From an uncultured Candidatus Saccharibacteria bacterium (GTDB taxonomy: Bacteria > Patescibacteriota > Saccharimonadia > Saccharimonadales > Saccharimonadaceae): a stretch of DNA of 64,000 nt. Below the pieces are notes generated by a model. That model ran no database searches, was not told where the DNA came from, and saw only the letters and a list, made by a program, of their open reading frames with translations. The translations under genes were made by a program, and so were the position numbers. The stretch spans positions 1-64,000 of the forward strand of contig CALCYQ010000007.1 of the NCBI GenBank assembly GCA_937906385.1. The letters are read 5' to 3'. The stretch's first letter is position 1; each line of letters opens with the position of its first letter. Shown one piece after another: positions 26,342 to 35,502 of this stretch.

Positions 26342-28435
26342 TTATTTGCTGTTGCGCTTCTCGATGATTTCTTGCGCAATGTTCGGCGGAACTTCCTCGT
26401 AACCGTTGAGCTCCATCGTAGAAGCGGCGCGGCCCTGAGACATACCACGGAGATCCGAAGTATAGCCAAACATGTTTGCAAGTGGCACGAAGCCAGTAAT
26501 GACCTTGACACCGTTCTCACGGTCTTCCATCGCGTCGATGCGACCACGGCGGGAGTTAAGGTCACCAATCACGTCGCCCATGAAATCTTCTGGGGTAGTA
26601 ATTTCAATCTTCATGACAGGCTCGAGCAAGACTGGTTTTGCTTTCTTGATACCTTCACGGGTAGCGAGGCTGCCAGCAAGGTGGAATGCGAGCTCGGAAG
26701 AGTCTACATCGTGGTAGGAGCCATCATAGAGCGTAGCCTTGACGTCGAGGACTGGATAGCCAGCGATAACGCCACCTTCGAGAGTTTCCTTGATACCTTC
26801 CATAACTGGCTTACGGTATTCAAGCGGCACGACGCCACCTTTAATCTGATCGATAAACTCGAAGCCTTTACCTGGCTCATTTGGCTCAAATTTAACCCAA
26901 ACATCACCATATTGACCACGGCCACCGGACTGCTTGATGTGCTTTCCTTGGGCTTCAGCGGTACCACGAATGGTTTCACGGTAGGCAACTTGCGGTTCGC
27001 CAGTATTAGCCTCAACGTTAAACTCACGCTTTAAGCGGTCGATAATGATTTCTAGGTGAAGCTCGCCCATACCGGAAATAATGGTTTGGCCGGACTCTTC
27101 ATCGGTGTGAACGCGGAAGGTTGGATCTTCTTCGGCGAGCTTACCGAGACCGATAGCCATCTTTTCTTGGTCGGCCTTAGTCTTTGGCTCGACGGCGATG
27201 GATACTGGCGGATCTGGGAAAGTAATAGACTCGAGAAGAATTGGATGAGCTGGATCACAGAGCGTGGTGCCGGTAGTGGTATCTTTGAGGCCGACGACGG
27301 CAGCAATATCGCCAGCGCCGATTTCGGTAATATCGTCGCGCTTATCGGCAAACATACGGACGAGACGACCAACGCGCTCTTTGTTGCCGGTAGTAGCGTT
27401 CATGATGTAAGAACCAGCTTCGAGTTTACCAGAGTAAACACGAATGAAGATAAGTTTACCTACAAATGGGTCGGTAGCAATTTTGAATGCGAGCGCAGTA
27501 AGTGGTTCTTTTTCGTCGGCATGACGAACGATATCTTCGCCGGTCTTTGGCGACTTACCAAGAATAGCTGGAATATCGGTTGGAGCTGGCAAGAAGTCGG
27601 TCACGAGGTCGAGCACTTTTTCGACGATTACGCCGCGACCGTCGCCACCGGTAACCAAGAAGAATTGACCATCGATAATGCGCTTGCGGAGAGCCATCTT
27701 GAGTTCTTCAGAGGTGATAGCTTCTTCGCCTTGTTCGAAGAATTTCTCCATCAATGCTTCGTCGGCTTGGACAGCTTCCTCGACGAGCATAGAACGATAG
27801 TTCTTAGCCTTTTCGACCATGTCGGCTGGGATTTCGCCAACCGTGAGCTCATGATCGGCATAATCTTTGTAAGTGTAAGCCTTCATATCGATAAGATCTA
27901 CGACGCCGCAGATATCTTTCTCGAAGCCAATTGGAAGATGAATGGCGAAAGCGTTCTTAGAGAGGCGCTTGTGGATAGATTCGAGGGACTTATAGAAGTC
28001 GCCACCGATTTGATTGATCTTATTAATGAAGCAAACGCGCGGAATGCCGTATTTATCGGCCTGGCGCCAAACAGTTTCGGACTGAGCCTCAACGCCCATC
28101 TTGCCATCGAATACTACGATAGCACCGTCGAGCACGCGCAAAGAGCGCTCAACCTCAGCAGTAAAGTCGATGTGGCCTGGAGTATCGATAATGTTGATTT
28201 TGTGGCCTTTCCAGTAGGCAGTCACAGCAGCGGAGGTAATCGTAATACCGCGCTCTTTTTCCTGTTCCATCCAGTCGGTGGTAGCACCGCCGGTGTCGCC
28301 TTTCACGAGGTCAATTTTATGTTTGAGACCGGTGCGATACAGAATCGCCTCGGAGGTGGTAGTCTTACCCGCGTCAATATGGGCAATAATACCGATGTTC
28401 CTATATTTGGATAGGTCCGTAACTTTTTCTGCCAT
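26342..28435 (-). CDS. fusA: Elongation factor G
   Basis: 697 residues, full length. G1 IAHIDAGKT, G3 DTPGHIDF, G4 NKIN; domain II onwards includes GMGELHLEIIIDRLKREFNV and the C-terminal MFGYTSDLRGMSQGRA. It is the translocase. It is a single-gene unit; rpsL-rpsG lie about 4 kb upstream with two unrelated genes in between, so the classical str operon is split. Confidence 0.99.
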   Translation of the reverse strand: MAEKVTDLSKYRNIGIIAHIDAGKTTTSEAILYRTGLKHKIDLVKGDTGGATTDWMEQEKERGITITSAAVTAYWKGHKINIIDTPGHIDFTAEVERSLRVLDGAIVVFDGKMGVEAQSETVWRQADKYGIPRVCFINKINQIGGDFYKSLESIHKRLSKNAFAIHLPIGFEKDICGVVDLIDMKAYTYKDYADHELTVGEIPADMVEKAKNYRSMLVEEAVQADEALMEKFFEQGEEAITSEELKMALRKRIIDGQFFLVTGGDGRGVIVEKVLDLVTDFLPAPTDIPAILGKSPKTGEDIVRHADEKEPLTALAFKIATDPFVGKLIFIRVYSGKLEAGSYIMNATTGNKERVGRLVRMFADKRDDITEIGAGDIAAVVGLKDTTTGTTLCDPAHPILLESITFPDPPVSIAVEPKTKADQEKMAIGLGKLAEEDPTFRVHTDEESGQTIISGMGELHLEIIIDRLKREFNVEANTGEPQVAYRETIRGTAEAQGKHIKQSGGRGQYGDVWVKFEPNEPGKGFEFIDQIKGGVVPLEYRKPVMEGIKETLEGGVIAGYPVLDVKATLYDGSYHDVDSSELAFHLAGSLATREGIKKAKPVLLEPVMKIEITTPEDFMGDVIGDLNSRRGRIDAMEDRENGVKVITGFVPLANMFGYTSDLRGMSQGRAASTMELNGYEEVPPNIAQEIIEKRNSK

Positions 28436-28543
28436 ATAATTCCTTATTATTTTTAGACAATAGCAATAATTGCTTCATTAAAGCTTTGCTTTTAATATTA
28501 GCATATTTTAAAGCGTGTTTAAAGAGTATTTTGCGATAAAAAG

Positions 28544-28572
28544 AAAAAGCCCCCGACGCCATGTCGGGGACT
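28544..28572 (-). terminator. Terminator of the gene at 28595
   Basis: GTCCCCGACA/TGTCGGGG-type stem (GTCCCCGAC...GTCGGGGGC) with T run on the minus strand. Confidence 0.85.
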
Positions 28573-28594
28573 GCAGAATTGCCGTTGCTCGGAG

Positions 28595-28900
28595 TTAGAA
28601 AAATTCTCCGATGATACGGATAAGTGCCTTGGTGCCTTCTACAAGAATAGTGGTCGCGGCCGCAATGCAGCAGATTCCGCCGCCGATGAAGATGAGAAAG
28701 AGAAAAATCGAAAAACAGGTTTCGATGGAATGAGACAGTCGCGGGTGACGAGTCGACCAGGATATTTTATCTTCTTGGTCGGACTTTTTAGAGCGACTGC
28801 GCCGTACGGATTCGAGATCTTCCTTCGTGAAATCATCTTCATCGAAGACTCCATCATCTATGCTAAACGATTGCATGCCAGGTATATTGCGTCTACTCAT
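28595..28900 (-). CDS. Small tail-anchored membrane protein
   Basis: 101 residues from ATG 28900, with AGGAGG eight bases upstream. The N-terminal 45 residues are charged (DDGVFDEDDFTKEDLESVRR). A long hydrophobic stretch at about 63-84 (CFSIFLFLIFIGGGICCIAA) near the C-terminus anchors it, so the bulk should be cytoplasmic. No family recognised. Strong promoter with an unusually long leader of about 110 bases. Confidence 0.65.
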   Translation of the reverse strand: MSRRNIPGMQSFSIDDGVFDEDDFTKEDLESVRRSRSKKSDQEDKISWSTRHPRLSHSIETCFSIFLFLIFIGGGICCIAAATTILVEGTKALIRIIGEFF

Positions 28901-29018
28901 GACAGACCTCCTTTTTTCTGCGAGTGAGCGCAAAGGCGCTAATGGAAATGTACTACCGATTCGTTCTCACTCGGTATTCATGCACATTTTACGAAGAACG
29001 CAAAAAATACATATCTTT

Positions 29019-29047
29019 ATTACATCACGTTTTCATATTGTAGTCAA
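29019..29047 (-). promoter_or_regulatory. Promoter of the gene at 28595
   Basis: TTGACT (29047-29042), 17 bp, TGTAAT (29024-29019), preceded by CGTGA as in the flotillin promoter. Confidence 0.7.
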
Positions 29048-29050
29048 TAG

Positions 29051-30469
29051 CTAGCGCGTAGAAATAATCGTACGGCCGTTACTATCGCGAATATAAGAAG
29101 CTGTATGGTTAGTCATATCTAAGTGGACGAAATACTTGTCCTTCTTGTAAATGCGATAGAACTCGAAGATGCCTTTGCTAGAGGTTTTGGCGACTTTTAG
29201 TTTGCCATGGATGAAAACTGGGTCTTCGCGCCATAAATGCACCATCGCACGGTAAAAATTCAATGTGGAACGCGGATTATGGTCCTGCAAGAAGTATTCT
29301 GCCCAGTCAATCGGCTGGCGCGCATTATCACGTGACATCTGCTTTACTACCTTCATCGCCTGCCGTTTAGTCTTGCCTTCTTTACGTTGACGACGATAAA
29401 TCATGCGCGATTGGACGCCTGGATAGTCGTCGATATTATTACTAAGCTGCGGATTCTTGGTGCCAATTTCTTGCCCTTGATAGATGCACGGATAATTGCC
29501 CGGCAAGGCAAATTGCAGCATCGCGAGCACCTTCGGATCGGCGCCGAAGCGATTTGGACTGCGTGGTGTATCGTGCGATTCGAGTGCAAGTGAGAATTTC
29601 GGCTCTTGACTCCATTTGGCAAGCTTGCGGAACCACCGGCGGTAATTGACTGCGCGCGGCTTATCTTTTATCGAAAGAAATGTGTCAGCGACGTCGAGCG
29701 TACCGATATTAAAGGCGGCATCAAAGGCCTTCCGCGTTAGCTCATGGAAACGCGCATGGCTCATAAAATCGCCTCCGACTGGCTCAGCGATAGTAAAAAT
29801 TCGGCTCGAGCCGAGCAGTTTCTCGAGAATCTCGACGGTTTCTTTGGTCTGATAGTAATTAAAGAAGCCGGACAGGCGCGGCAAAACGCCAGAGCGCAAA
29901 GCATCTTCGGCTAACACGTTGGCGGAATCGACGCGAAAGCCAGCTACACCGCGGTCGGTCCAGAATTTAATTATTTCTTTAAATTCACGAATCACGCGGG
30001 GATTTTCGAAGTTCAAATCTGGTTGGCGCTTGTCGTACAAATGTAGATAATATTTGCCCCGAATTTGGTCATAATCAAAGGCCGGTCCACCAAAGAACGA
30101 ATCCCAGTTGAGCGGATGGTCCATCCAAACATAATAATCTTTATACCACGGGTCGTGACGTTCGGATTTCTTGAACCAGATATGTTCCGAAGAGGTGTGA
30201 TTCATGACAAGGTCGTGCAGAATACCGATATGATATTTATTACAGACCGCCACAAGATGGCGAAAATCGTTCATCGTACCGAAGCGCGGATCGATTTGGC
30301 AATAATCTGCCACGTCGTAGCCGCCGTCTACCCAAGGACTCAAAAAGATTGGACTCAGCCAAATATAGTCCGGCTGAAGCTTGGCTATCATCGGAATACG
30401 ATCAGCGATATCGCTGAGAGTGCCGATAGCTGTAGGATAAATCTGATAAATCAGCTTGCGCCCACTCAT
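29051..30469 (-). CDS. GH13 alpha-glucosidase/amylase family
   Basis: 472 residues. Conserved regions: DLVMNHTSSEHIWF (I), GFRVDSAN with nucleophile Asp181 (II), TIAEPVG with acid/base Glu229 (III) and ESHDTPR with His299/Asp300 (IV). The pattern is closest to oligo-1,6-glucosidase or trehalose-type subfamilies. There is no signal peptide, so it acts in the cytoplasm, perhaps with the alpha-glucan phosphorylase at 50463 on stored or scavenged glucans. TAAAAT with a TGC extension sits six bases before the ATG and there is no Shine-Dalgarno, so a leaderless message is likely. Confidence 0.85.
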   Translation of the reverse strand: MSGRKLIYQIYPTAIGTLSDIADRIPMIAKLQPDYIWLSPIFLSPWVDGGYDVADYCQIDPRFGTMNDFRHLVAVCNKYHIGILHDLVMNHTSSEHIWFKKSERHDPWYKDYYVWMDHPLNWDSFFGGPAFDYDQIRGKYYLHLYDKRQPDLNFENPRVIREFKEIIKFWTDRGVAGFRVDSANVLAEDALRSGVLPRLSGFFNYYQTKETVEILEKLLGSSRIFTIAEPVGGDFMSHARFHELTRKAFDAAFNIGTLDVADTFLSIKDKPRAVNYRRWFRKLAKWSQEPKFSLALESHDTPRSPNRFGADPKVLAMLQFALPGNYPCIYQGQEIGTKNPQLSNNIDDYPGVQSRMIYRRQRKEGKTKRQAMKVVKQMSRDNARQPIDWAEYFLQDHNPRSTLNFYRAMVHLWREDPVFIHGKLKVAKTSSKGIFEFYRIYKKDKYFVHLDMTNHTASYIRDSNGRTIISTR

Positions 30470-30475
30470 GGTTCA

Positions 30476-30481
30476 ATTTTA
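30476..30481 (-). promoter_or_regulatory. -10 box, leaderless type (TAAAAT)
   Basis: TGC-TAAAAT, six bases before ATG 30469. Confidence 0.55.
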
Positions 30482-30494
30482 GCATAAACGGCAT

Positions 30495-30526
30495 AAAAAA
30501 TGCCCCGAGCTTTTCAGCCCGGGGGC
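30495..30526 (-). terminator. Terminator of the flotillin gene
   Basis: CCCCGGGC/GCTCGGGG stem followed by ATTTTTT on the minus strand. Confidence 0.85.
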
Positions 30527-30548
30527 GGTCGATATGTGTCTTTGAATC

Positions 30549-32246
30549 TTACTTGTTGTCGCCTTCCGGCAGTTCCGGCGTCTCAGCGCCGTCATCTTTG
30601 CCCTTAATAGGGTCGGCCACGGCAGCCACCAGCTTCTTGACCGTATCGGTCAGCTGTTCGCCATTGAGCGCCTGGTTCTGCATGTCGGCCTGTGCGAAGA
30701 TCTGCGGAATGCGGCCCAGAATGCCAGTCAGCAGGTCGCCACCACCTTCGGGCTTCGCGCCACCGCCGAAATCGTAGAACTTGGCGTTCTTGCCAACTTC
30801 AGCCATGACTGTTGCGACGTTGGTCGCCACCTGAACGCGGGTCTGCTGCTCGATCTCAATCTTCTTGAGTTCGAAGTTGACCTTGTCGTTGGCGGCCTGA
30901 GCGTCAGAGAGAGCCCTGGCGGCAGCAGCTTCAGCTTCACCCTTGGCCTGAATGGCCTCGGCTTCAGCTTTACCTTTGGCGGCAATTGCAGCGGCTTCGG
31001 CCTCACCTCTCATACGAGTAGATTCGGCTTCGGCGCCAGCCTGCGCCTTGATGGCGGTAGCTTCGGCCTCGGCTTCAGTCTTGCGCGCCTGCGCATTGCC
31101 TTCCGCTTCAGTACGACGAGCCGTAGAAGCCGCTTCGGCTTCTTTGGTCTTGCGGGTAGCCGCCGCCTCAGCTTCACCGGCTGCGGTCAGCTTCTTAGCC
31201 TCGGCATCACCGGCAGCCTGCAGTTTCAGCGCCTCGGCATCACCGGCAGCTTCCGCTTTTTTACGCTCGGCTTCAGCCTGAGCTCCAATAACGGTAGTCT
31301 TCTTGTCGGTTTCGGCGCGAGTGACGGCCACTTCCTGCTCCTTCTGAGCAGCCAAGTTGGCCTGAGTCTGCCTCTCGATCTCGACAGCGCCGGCACGCGT
31401 GGCCAGTTCCTTCTTGATTGCTTCCTGCTCCAGAGCGGCCGCCTGATCAGCCTGCGCCTGTCTGCGGTCGGTTTCGGCCTTGAAATCGGCCTTCTTCACG
31501 TCCGTGTCACGCTTGCGTTCGGCAACGGCCACCTGGGCATCGAGTTCCTTTTCCTGGGCCATCCGATCGGTTTCCGCCGCCTTTTCGCGAATCGACTGCT
31601 CGGCTTCCGCAGAGATATTAGCCGCATCGCGACGTTTGGTCTCGCGGTCACGCGCAGCCAGATCCTGATAGTAGGTGGATCCATGAGCGTCTTCGACTTC
31701 ATGAATCGACAGAATCGTGTTGAAGCCGAGCTCCTTCATCTGAGTGGAAATCTGCTTCTTAACCTCATCGTCGAGCTCATCTTTGCCGTTCATGACCTGT
31801 TCAGGCGTCATCTTAGAGATGACAGCACGCACGCCGCCGGACACAACGTCCAGAATGATGCGCTGCAGTTCCTCTTCGTTTTTATCGAGAAAGCTCGTAA
31901 CGGCGCGCTGCAGACTTTCGTCGGACGAGATGTCCGGAGCATAAGCCACAGCCCAGTCAATCTGTACCGGGACGCCGGAGATCGTCTTCGTGACGTCGCC
32001 AGAGACCTTCGCAGTACGGGTGCACAAATCGAAATACTGCGCTTTCTGGATGAAAGGAATTACGATTCGGCCGCCGGCCCGCTTGATGGTAGGATTGCCG
32101 TTCTTATCAGTAGCGCCAACACCAGAGACAACCAGGGCTTCGTTACCCTTCGCAACCTTGATCAGAGCGAAGAGGATGACGATGATTACCGCCACCAATA
32201 CAACGAACGGAAGAGCGGTAAGAAGAATGGGGAGAATGTTTTCCAT
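30549..32246 (-). CDS. Flotillin-like SPFH protein
   Basis: 565 residues. A membrane helix at about 9-31, an SPFH/band-7 domain at about 35-190 (GNEALVVSGVGATDKNG; ILDVVSGGVRAVISKMTPEQ), then a very long Ala/Glu/Lys coiled coil at about 190-470 with repeated EAEA and GEAEA units, and a C-terminal tail. Flotillins form oligomeric scaffolds in membrane microdomains. Codon use is richer in CTG, GCC and GGC than in most core genes around it. It has a strong promoter, a structured leader of about 100 bases and GGAGG. The leader shares a motif with the gene at 60166. Confidence 0.85.
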   Translation of the reverse strand: MENILPILLTALPFVVLVAVIIVILFALIKVAKGNEALVVSGVGATDKNGNPTIKRAGGRIVIPFIQKAQYFDLCTRTAKVSGDVTKTISGVPVQIDWAVAYAPDISSDESLQRAVTSFLDKNEEELQRIILDVVSGGVRAVISKMTPEQVMNGKDELDDEVKKQISTQMKELGFNTILSIHEVEDAHGSTYYQDLAARDRETKRRDAANISAEAEQSIREKAAETDRMAQEKELDAQVAVAERKRDTDVKKADFKAETDRRQAQADQAAALEQEAIKKELATRAGAVEIERQTQANLAAQKEQEVAVTRAETDKKTTVIGAQAEAERKKAEAAGDAEALKLQAAGDAEAKKLTAAGEAEAAATRKTKEAEAASTARRTEAEGNAQARKTEAEAEATAIKAQAGAEAESTRMRGEAEAAAIAAKGKAEAEAIQAKGEAEAAAARALSDAQAANDKVNFELKKIEIEQQTRVQVATNVATVMAEVGKNAKFYDFGGGAKPEGGGDLLTGILGRIPQIFAQADMQNQALNGEQLTDTVKKLVAAVADPIKGKDDGAETPELPEGDNK

Positions 32247-32356
32247 AAGTTTGACCTCCTTCTATAGTCGCGGAAAACCCACACAGTTACATGGTGTAGA
32301 AACTCTTTAATTCAAAAACTCACATACTTTAAAGAACTCCCACACACAGTTTTTCC

Positions 32357-32385
32357 ACTATATCACGTTTTTTAGGATTAGTCAA
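32357..32385 (-). promoter_or_regulatory. Promoter of the flotillin gene
   Basis: TTGACT (32385-32380), 17 bp, TATAGT (32362-32357) with TGA before the -10. Confidence 0.8.
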
Positions 32386-32395
32386 GAGTCTTTCG

Positions 32396-32430
32396 CATAA
32401 AAAATATCTCCCACAAGGGGAGATATTTCC
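32396..32430 (-). terminator. Terminator of rpsL-rpsG
   Basis: AATATCTCCC/GGGGAGATATT stem with flanking A and T runs, 15 bp past the rpsG stop. Confidence 0.85.
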
Positions 32431-32444
32431 AAATCGAATCGATT

Positions 32445-32924
32445 TTAGGCGCGAGCAAAGTGCGCGAAGGCGCGGTTTGCTTCGGCCATACGGTGGCAAT
32501 CTTCCTTCTTCTTGAAGGCAGCACCAGCATCATTGTAAGCGTCGACAATTTCAGCTTCAAGGCGCTTAGCATAGCTCATACCGGAGCGAGCACGAGCAGA
32601 TTGAACGAGCCAGCTCATGGCGAAGTGGAGTTGGCGATGACCGGCGATTGGGAATGGAATCTGATAGTTAGCACCACCGACGCGGCGGGACTTAACTTCG
32701 AAATCTGGGCTAACATTTTTGATAGCCTGTTCCAAAACCTCGACTGGGTTTTCGCTCTTCAACTTCTTGGCAGCGCCTTCAATAGCTTCATAAACGGCGC
32801 GTTCAGCGGCTTGCTTTTTGCCGTCGAGCATAGATTTATTAATCAAGCGCTGAACCAAAACGCTCTGATATTTGCGATCTGGCATAACTTTGCGCTGCAA
32901 GCTTGCGGTAACTTTACGTGGCAT
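32445..32924 (-). CDS. rpsG: 30S ribosomal protein S7
   Basis: 159 residues: MPRKVTASLQRKVMPDRKYQ, LINKSMLDGKKQAAERAVYE and KSRRVGGANYQIPFPI. It nucleates the 30S head. Two bases follow rpsL. Confidence 0.97.
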   Translation of the reverse strand: MPRKVTASLQRKVMPDRKYQSVLVQRLINKSMLDGKKQAAERAVYEAIEGAAKKLKSENPVEVLEQAIKNVSPDFEVKSRRVGGANYQIPFPIAGHRQLHFAMSWLVQSARARSGMSYAKRLEAEIVDAYNDAGAAFKKKEDCHRMAEANRAFAHFARA

Positions 32925-32926
32925 AA

Positions 32927-33340
32927 TTACTTATCCTCCTTCTTAGCACCGTACTTGGAGCGGCCTTGCTTACGACCTTGGACGCCTTGAAGATCAAGTG
33001 TACCGCGGACGATATGGTAGCGAACACCTGGAAGATCTGGCACACGACCACCGCGAACGAGCACAACTGCGTGCTCCTGGAGGTTATGACCTTCACCGCC
33101 GATGTAAGCCCAAACTTCCTGACCGTTGGTGAGACGCACACGAGCAACCTTGCGCAAGGCGGAGTTTGGTTTCTTTGGAGTCTTGGTGGTTACTTTAACG
33201 CAGACACCGCGCTTAAGTGGAGCGGCTTGCTTGTAGTAACGAGTTTTGAGCGTATTCACGATGGAGCCCAAAGCTGGAGCTTTGCTCTTCTTTGCGGCCT
33301 TTTTGCGTGGCTTACGCACTAATTGATTGATTGTAGGCAC
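32927..33340 (-). CDS. rpsL: 30S ribosomal protein S12
   Basis: 137 residues with GTG start (33340-33338) and AAAAGGA upstream. Core ([40 protein letters not shown]) includes the decoding-centre loop. The stretch from 33341 to 33477 holds its leader with a GAGCTC...GAGCTC inverted repeat. Confidence 0.97.
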   Translation of the reverse strand: MPTINQLVRKPRKKAAKKSKAPALGSIVNTLKTRYYKQAAPLKRGVCVKVTTKTPKKPNSALRKVARVRLTNGQEVWAYIGGEGHNLQEHAVVLVRGGRVPDLPGVRYHIVRGTLDLQGVQGRKQGRSKYGAKKEDK

Positions 33341-33477
33341 AAAAAATCCTTTTACTAATTAAATTTATTGCTGTAATAGAGCTCAGTTGTCCAGCATTAA
33401 CAAACAGAGCTCACGAAACTCTTGAGAAGTATTTTAGCACTTTTAATCATATAATGCAAGAAAAAAGAGGAGATGCT

Positions 33478-33846
33478 TTAGATCTCCTCTTGGTGCTCGA
33501 TCAGGAACTCGCGTTGGCGTCTTAACATGGTTTTTAGCCAGTAGCTATGACTGTCGGAATAGCTTAAGCGGTCCATCAACCAATCGATTTTTCCGATGGG
33601 TCCACTAGTTTTCACTAACTCTTCGTCGCGCTTCAGTTCTTTTTCGAGATACATTAAGGTGCACTTGCGGGGCAAATGGTCGGACCATACGTATCCACCG
33701 AGTGTTTTATCTATCTCATGATGTAGCTGCGCATGTAACTCTTTGTTGATGCGAATAATGAATGCTCCGCGTAGAAACGAGCCAATCGGTCCGAGCCTTA
33801 GCCAAGCCGCTTGGGGATATAGAATATGATGTCTATTCCTTTTCAC
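33478..33846 (-). CDS. Hypothetical protein with NRHHI N-terminus
   Basis: 122 residues, probable GTG start (33846-33844) after AAAGGTGG. MKRNRHHILYPQAAWLRLGP at the start, LHAQLHHEIDKTLGGYVWSD in the middle. Paired His residues (HH at 6-7 and 42-43) could bind metal, but no family is recognised. No membrane segment. A TATAAT is located 45 bases upstream, directly after the terminator of the HD-domain gene. Confidence 0.65.
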   Translation of the reverse strand: MKRNRHHILYPQAAWLRLGPIGSFLRGAFIIRINKELHAQLHHEIDKTLGGYVWSDHLPRKCTLMYLEKELKRDEELVKTSGPIGKIDWLMDRLSYSDSHSYWLKTMLRRQREFLIEHQEEI

Positions 33847-33901
33847 TCATGCATCACCCACCTTTCGCCTGCGTGAAAACTTCCCTAACTATATTATATC
33901 A

Positions 33902-33930
33902 GGAAAAGACCCGCCACGAAGGCGGGTCAT
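33902..33930 (-). terminator. Terminator of the HD-domain gene
   Basis: GACCCGCC/GGCGGGTC stem with TTTT on the minus strand. Confidence 0.85.
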
Positions 33931-33935
33931 GCACT

Positions 33936-34604
33936 TCAAGACATCGTATTGAGTGCAATATCGTGTTTGAGGGCAATCAAATCGTTGAGCGAACGCAGAT
34001 TGATCGACATCACGTAGAGTTGATTGTAATACTGGCTGTACAAGCGAATATTTAACGCGTTATAGACAACCGGCAGCAGCAGGCGATGCGTCTCGAGAAC
34101 ATTCTTGACGATGTTTTCCTGCGACAATTCCTCTACGGTGGTGAGGTTATGATAGCGATCAATACATTTACAGATCAGCGCGACCGGATTCTCAATCAAT
34201 CTCGCGAAAGTTTCACCCTTGCGTACGATCTTCTTGAGCTGCCTCTCATCTTCGGTATCTTCCGAGCTGTAGTCATAGACAAAAGTCAGGGCTTTGACGC
34301 CCTTTCTGACGTTTTCGTTAAACGGAAGCTCGTCTGGATCGATATTGCAGTCCTCGCAAACATCATGTAGCAGCGCGATACAGATTTGGTCTTCGCTGTC
34401 CGCGCCGATGGCGATGCCATACTTTGCGACAAACAGTGGATGAATAATAAACGGCTGACCATTCATACGAGTGGCACCCTCGTGTTTTTCCCAAGCGTAT
34501 TCCAGGGCGGACTGCGCTTGCGGCATCTTATGTACGGTAAAGTATGCTTCCAAATCACGGCGAAGATCGAATTCGTCGTAGCCATATTGATACAACATTT
34601 GCAT
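33936..34604 (-). CDS. HD-domain protein, small (p)ppGpp hydrolase-like
   Basis: 222 residues; the third codon is also ATG (34598) and fits the GGAGG spacing better. The HD fold matches the hydrolase domain of RelA/SpoT: NGQPFIIHPL (His55), LLHDVCED (His80, Asp81) and KCIDRYHNL (Asp148). No synthetase, TGS or ACT domain is present, so it looks like a stand-alone alarmone hydrolase (SAH/Mesh1-like). The C-terminal third is helical. It has a strong promoter and a leader hairpin. Confidence 0.75.
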   Translation of the reverse strand: MQMLYQYGYDEFDLRRDLEAYFTVHKMPQAQSALEYAWEKHEGATRMNGQPFIIHPLFVAKYGIAIGADSEDQICIALLHDVCEDCNIDPDELPFNENVRKGVKALTFVYDYSSEDTEDERQLKKIVRKGETFARLIENPVALICKCIDRYHNLTTVEELSQENIVKNVLETHRLLLPVVYNALNIRLYSQYYNQLYVMSINLRSLNDLIALKHDIALNTMS

Positions 34605-34629
34605 TACCTCCCCTCGAAATGTACTAACA

Positions 34630-34650
34630 AAGACGCCACGATGACGTCTT
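34630..34650 (-). promoter_or_regulatory. Leader hairpin of the HD-domain gene
   Basis: AAGACG/CGTCTT stem with 9-nt loop, about 10 bases after the predicted RNA start and 26 before the Shine-Dalgarno. Confidence 0.5.
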
Positions 34651-34660
34651 GGTTCCGGCT

Positions 34661-34689
34661 ATATTAGCAAGTTTTAAGCCTTATGTAAA
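34661..34689 (-). promoter_or_regulatory. Promoter of the HD-domain gene
   Basis: TTTACA (34689-34684), 17 bp, TAATAT (34666-34661) with TGC before the -10. Confidence 0.7.
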
Positions 34690-35351
34690 CTACTAGCTGC
34701 CTCTTTTCTTTTCGTGCGGCGATTATAGAGTTTCATCCGATGTTTTTGGACTTTATAGAACACGCTCGCTACCAAAGTTGGCGCAAAGTGGCATAACGCA
34801 AAAGCCATGATTAAGTAGGTAACTTTGCCGCCCATTAATTGCCGAATAAACGGATAGGGGCCATTTACTAAATTCATGCCGTTTAGAATCATGATGATTA
34901 TCGCGTAGGCTAGCGTTGGCAACGAAATTACGTTGCCATCTTTACTCTGGAAACGGTATTGCTCGACGAATAACATCGTGCACATGGCGAGCACTGGACA
35001 AGCGAAATGTAAGAAGAACATCTGCCCCGGCAGCAGTAATTTCCATAGCGGTACGCCCATATTAAACGGCAAAACAAAAATCACTACTAGGAAGGTAATT
35101 GCGAGCATGGTAGTCGCCACCAAGCGCCAAACCGCCACCCAATGCGGTACTTTGCTGCCGCGAATTAAGTAATATGCCACAAAAGTCGAGGCTAGAAACG
35201 ACGCAATATTACTCAGTACTGTGTAGTATTCGAGGCCGATTGAGCCTAAGATATAGGTACGCAACACGAGACCCAAGAATTCGCTGAAGATAATCAGAAG
35301 GTTAAAGCCCAAAATAACCTGCTCTCGATCGGTCATTTTGGTGCGTCTCAT
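34674..35351 (-). CDS. Six-helix membrane protein, Pr6Pr-like
   Basis: 225 residues with about six membrane helices (LGFNLLIIFSEFLGLVL, VATTMLAITFLVVIFVLPF, LAYAIIIMILNGMNLV and others) and a basic C-terminal tail. YYTVLSNIASF after the first helix is typical of the Pr6Pr/FAR-17a-like membrane family, whose function is not established in bacteria. No Shine-Dalgarno is obvious. It diverges from the cassette at 35503. Confidence 0.6.
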   Translation of the reverse strand: MRRTKMTDREQVILGFNLLIIFSEFLGLVLRTYILGSIGLEYYTVLSNIASFLASTFVAYYLIRGSKVPHWVAVWRLVATTMLAITFLVVIFVLPFNMGVPLWKLLLPGQMFFLHFACPVLAMCTMLFVEQYRFQSKDGNVISLPTLAYAIIIMILNGMNLVNGPYPFIRQLMGGKVTYLIMAFALCHFAPTLVASVFYKVQKHRMKLYNRRTKRKEAASSLHKA

Positions 35352-35387
35352 ATGTTCAGTTTAAACGCTTTCGCATCTTGTCGCAAC

Positions 35388-35416
35388 TTGACTTTTTGAC
35401 AGTTCTGTGCTATAAT
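35388..35416 (+). promoter_or_regulatory. Promoter of the kinase-like/vWA/PurA cassette
   Basis: TTGACT (35388-35393), 17 bp, TATAAT (35411-35416) with TGC before it. Confidence 0.85.
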
Positions 35417-35424
35417 GGAATTAT

Positions 35425-35456
35425 AATATCTCTCTTGGAAGCAAGAAGAGATATTT
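35425..35456 (+). promoter_or_regulatory. Leader hairpin, possible attenuator
   Basis: AATATCTC-CTTG/CAAG-GAGATATT stem with TTTTG after it, right after the predicted RNA start. It matches the terminator family of this genome, so it may cap or attenuate the cassette transcript. Confidence 0.55.
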
Positions 35457-35502
35457 TGCTGTTTAAAAATGTTGTTTTCAATAAAAGAAAGAGGTGATTT
35501 GA

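Noticed and set aside
27056..28414. Long plus-strand frame opposite fusA (and one opposite tuf at 23343-24683)
   Set aside because: Mirror frames of EF-G and EF-Tu; no Shine-Dalgarno, no motif.
30900..31500. Repeat array resembling a CRISPR or satellite
   Set aside because: The repetition comes from the Ala/Glu coiled coil of flotillin; units are irregular and in frame.
33341..33477. Small RNA or riboswitch before rpsL
   Set aside because: Only a GAGCTC inverted repeat is visible; no known aptamer could be recognised.
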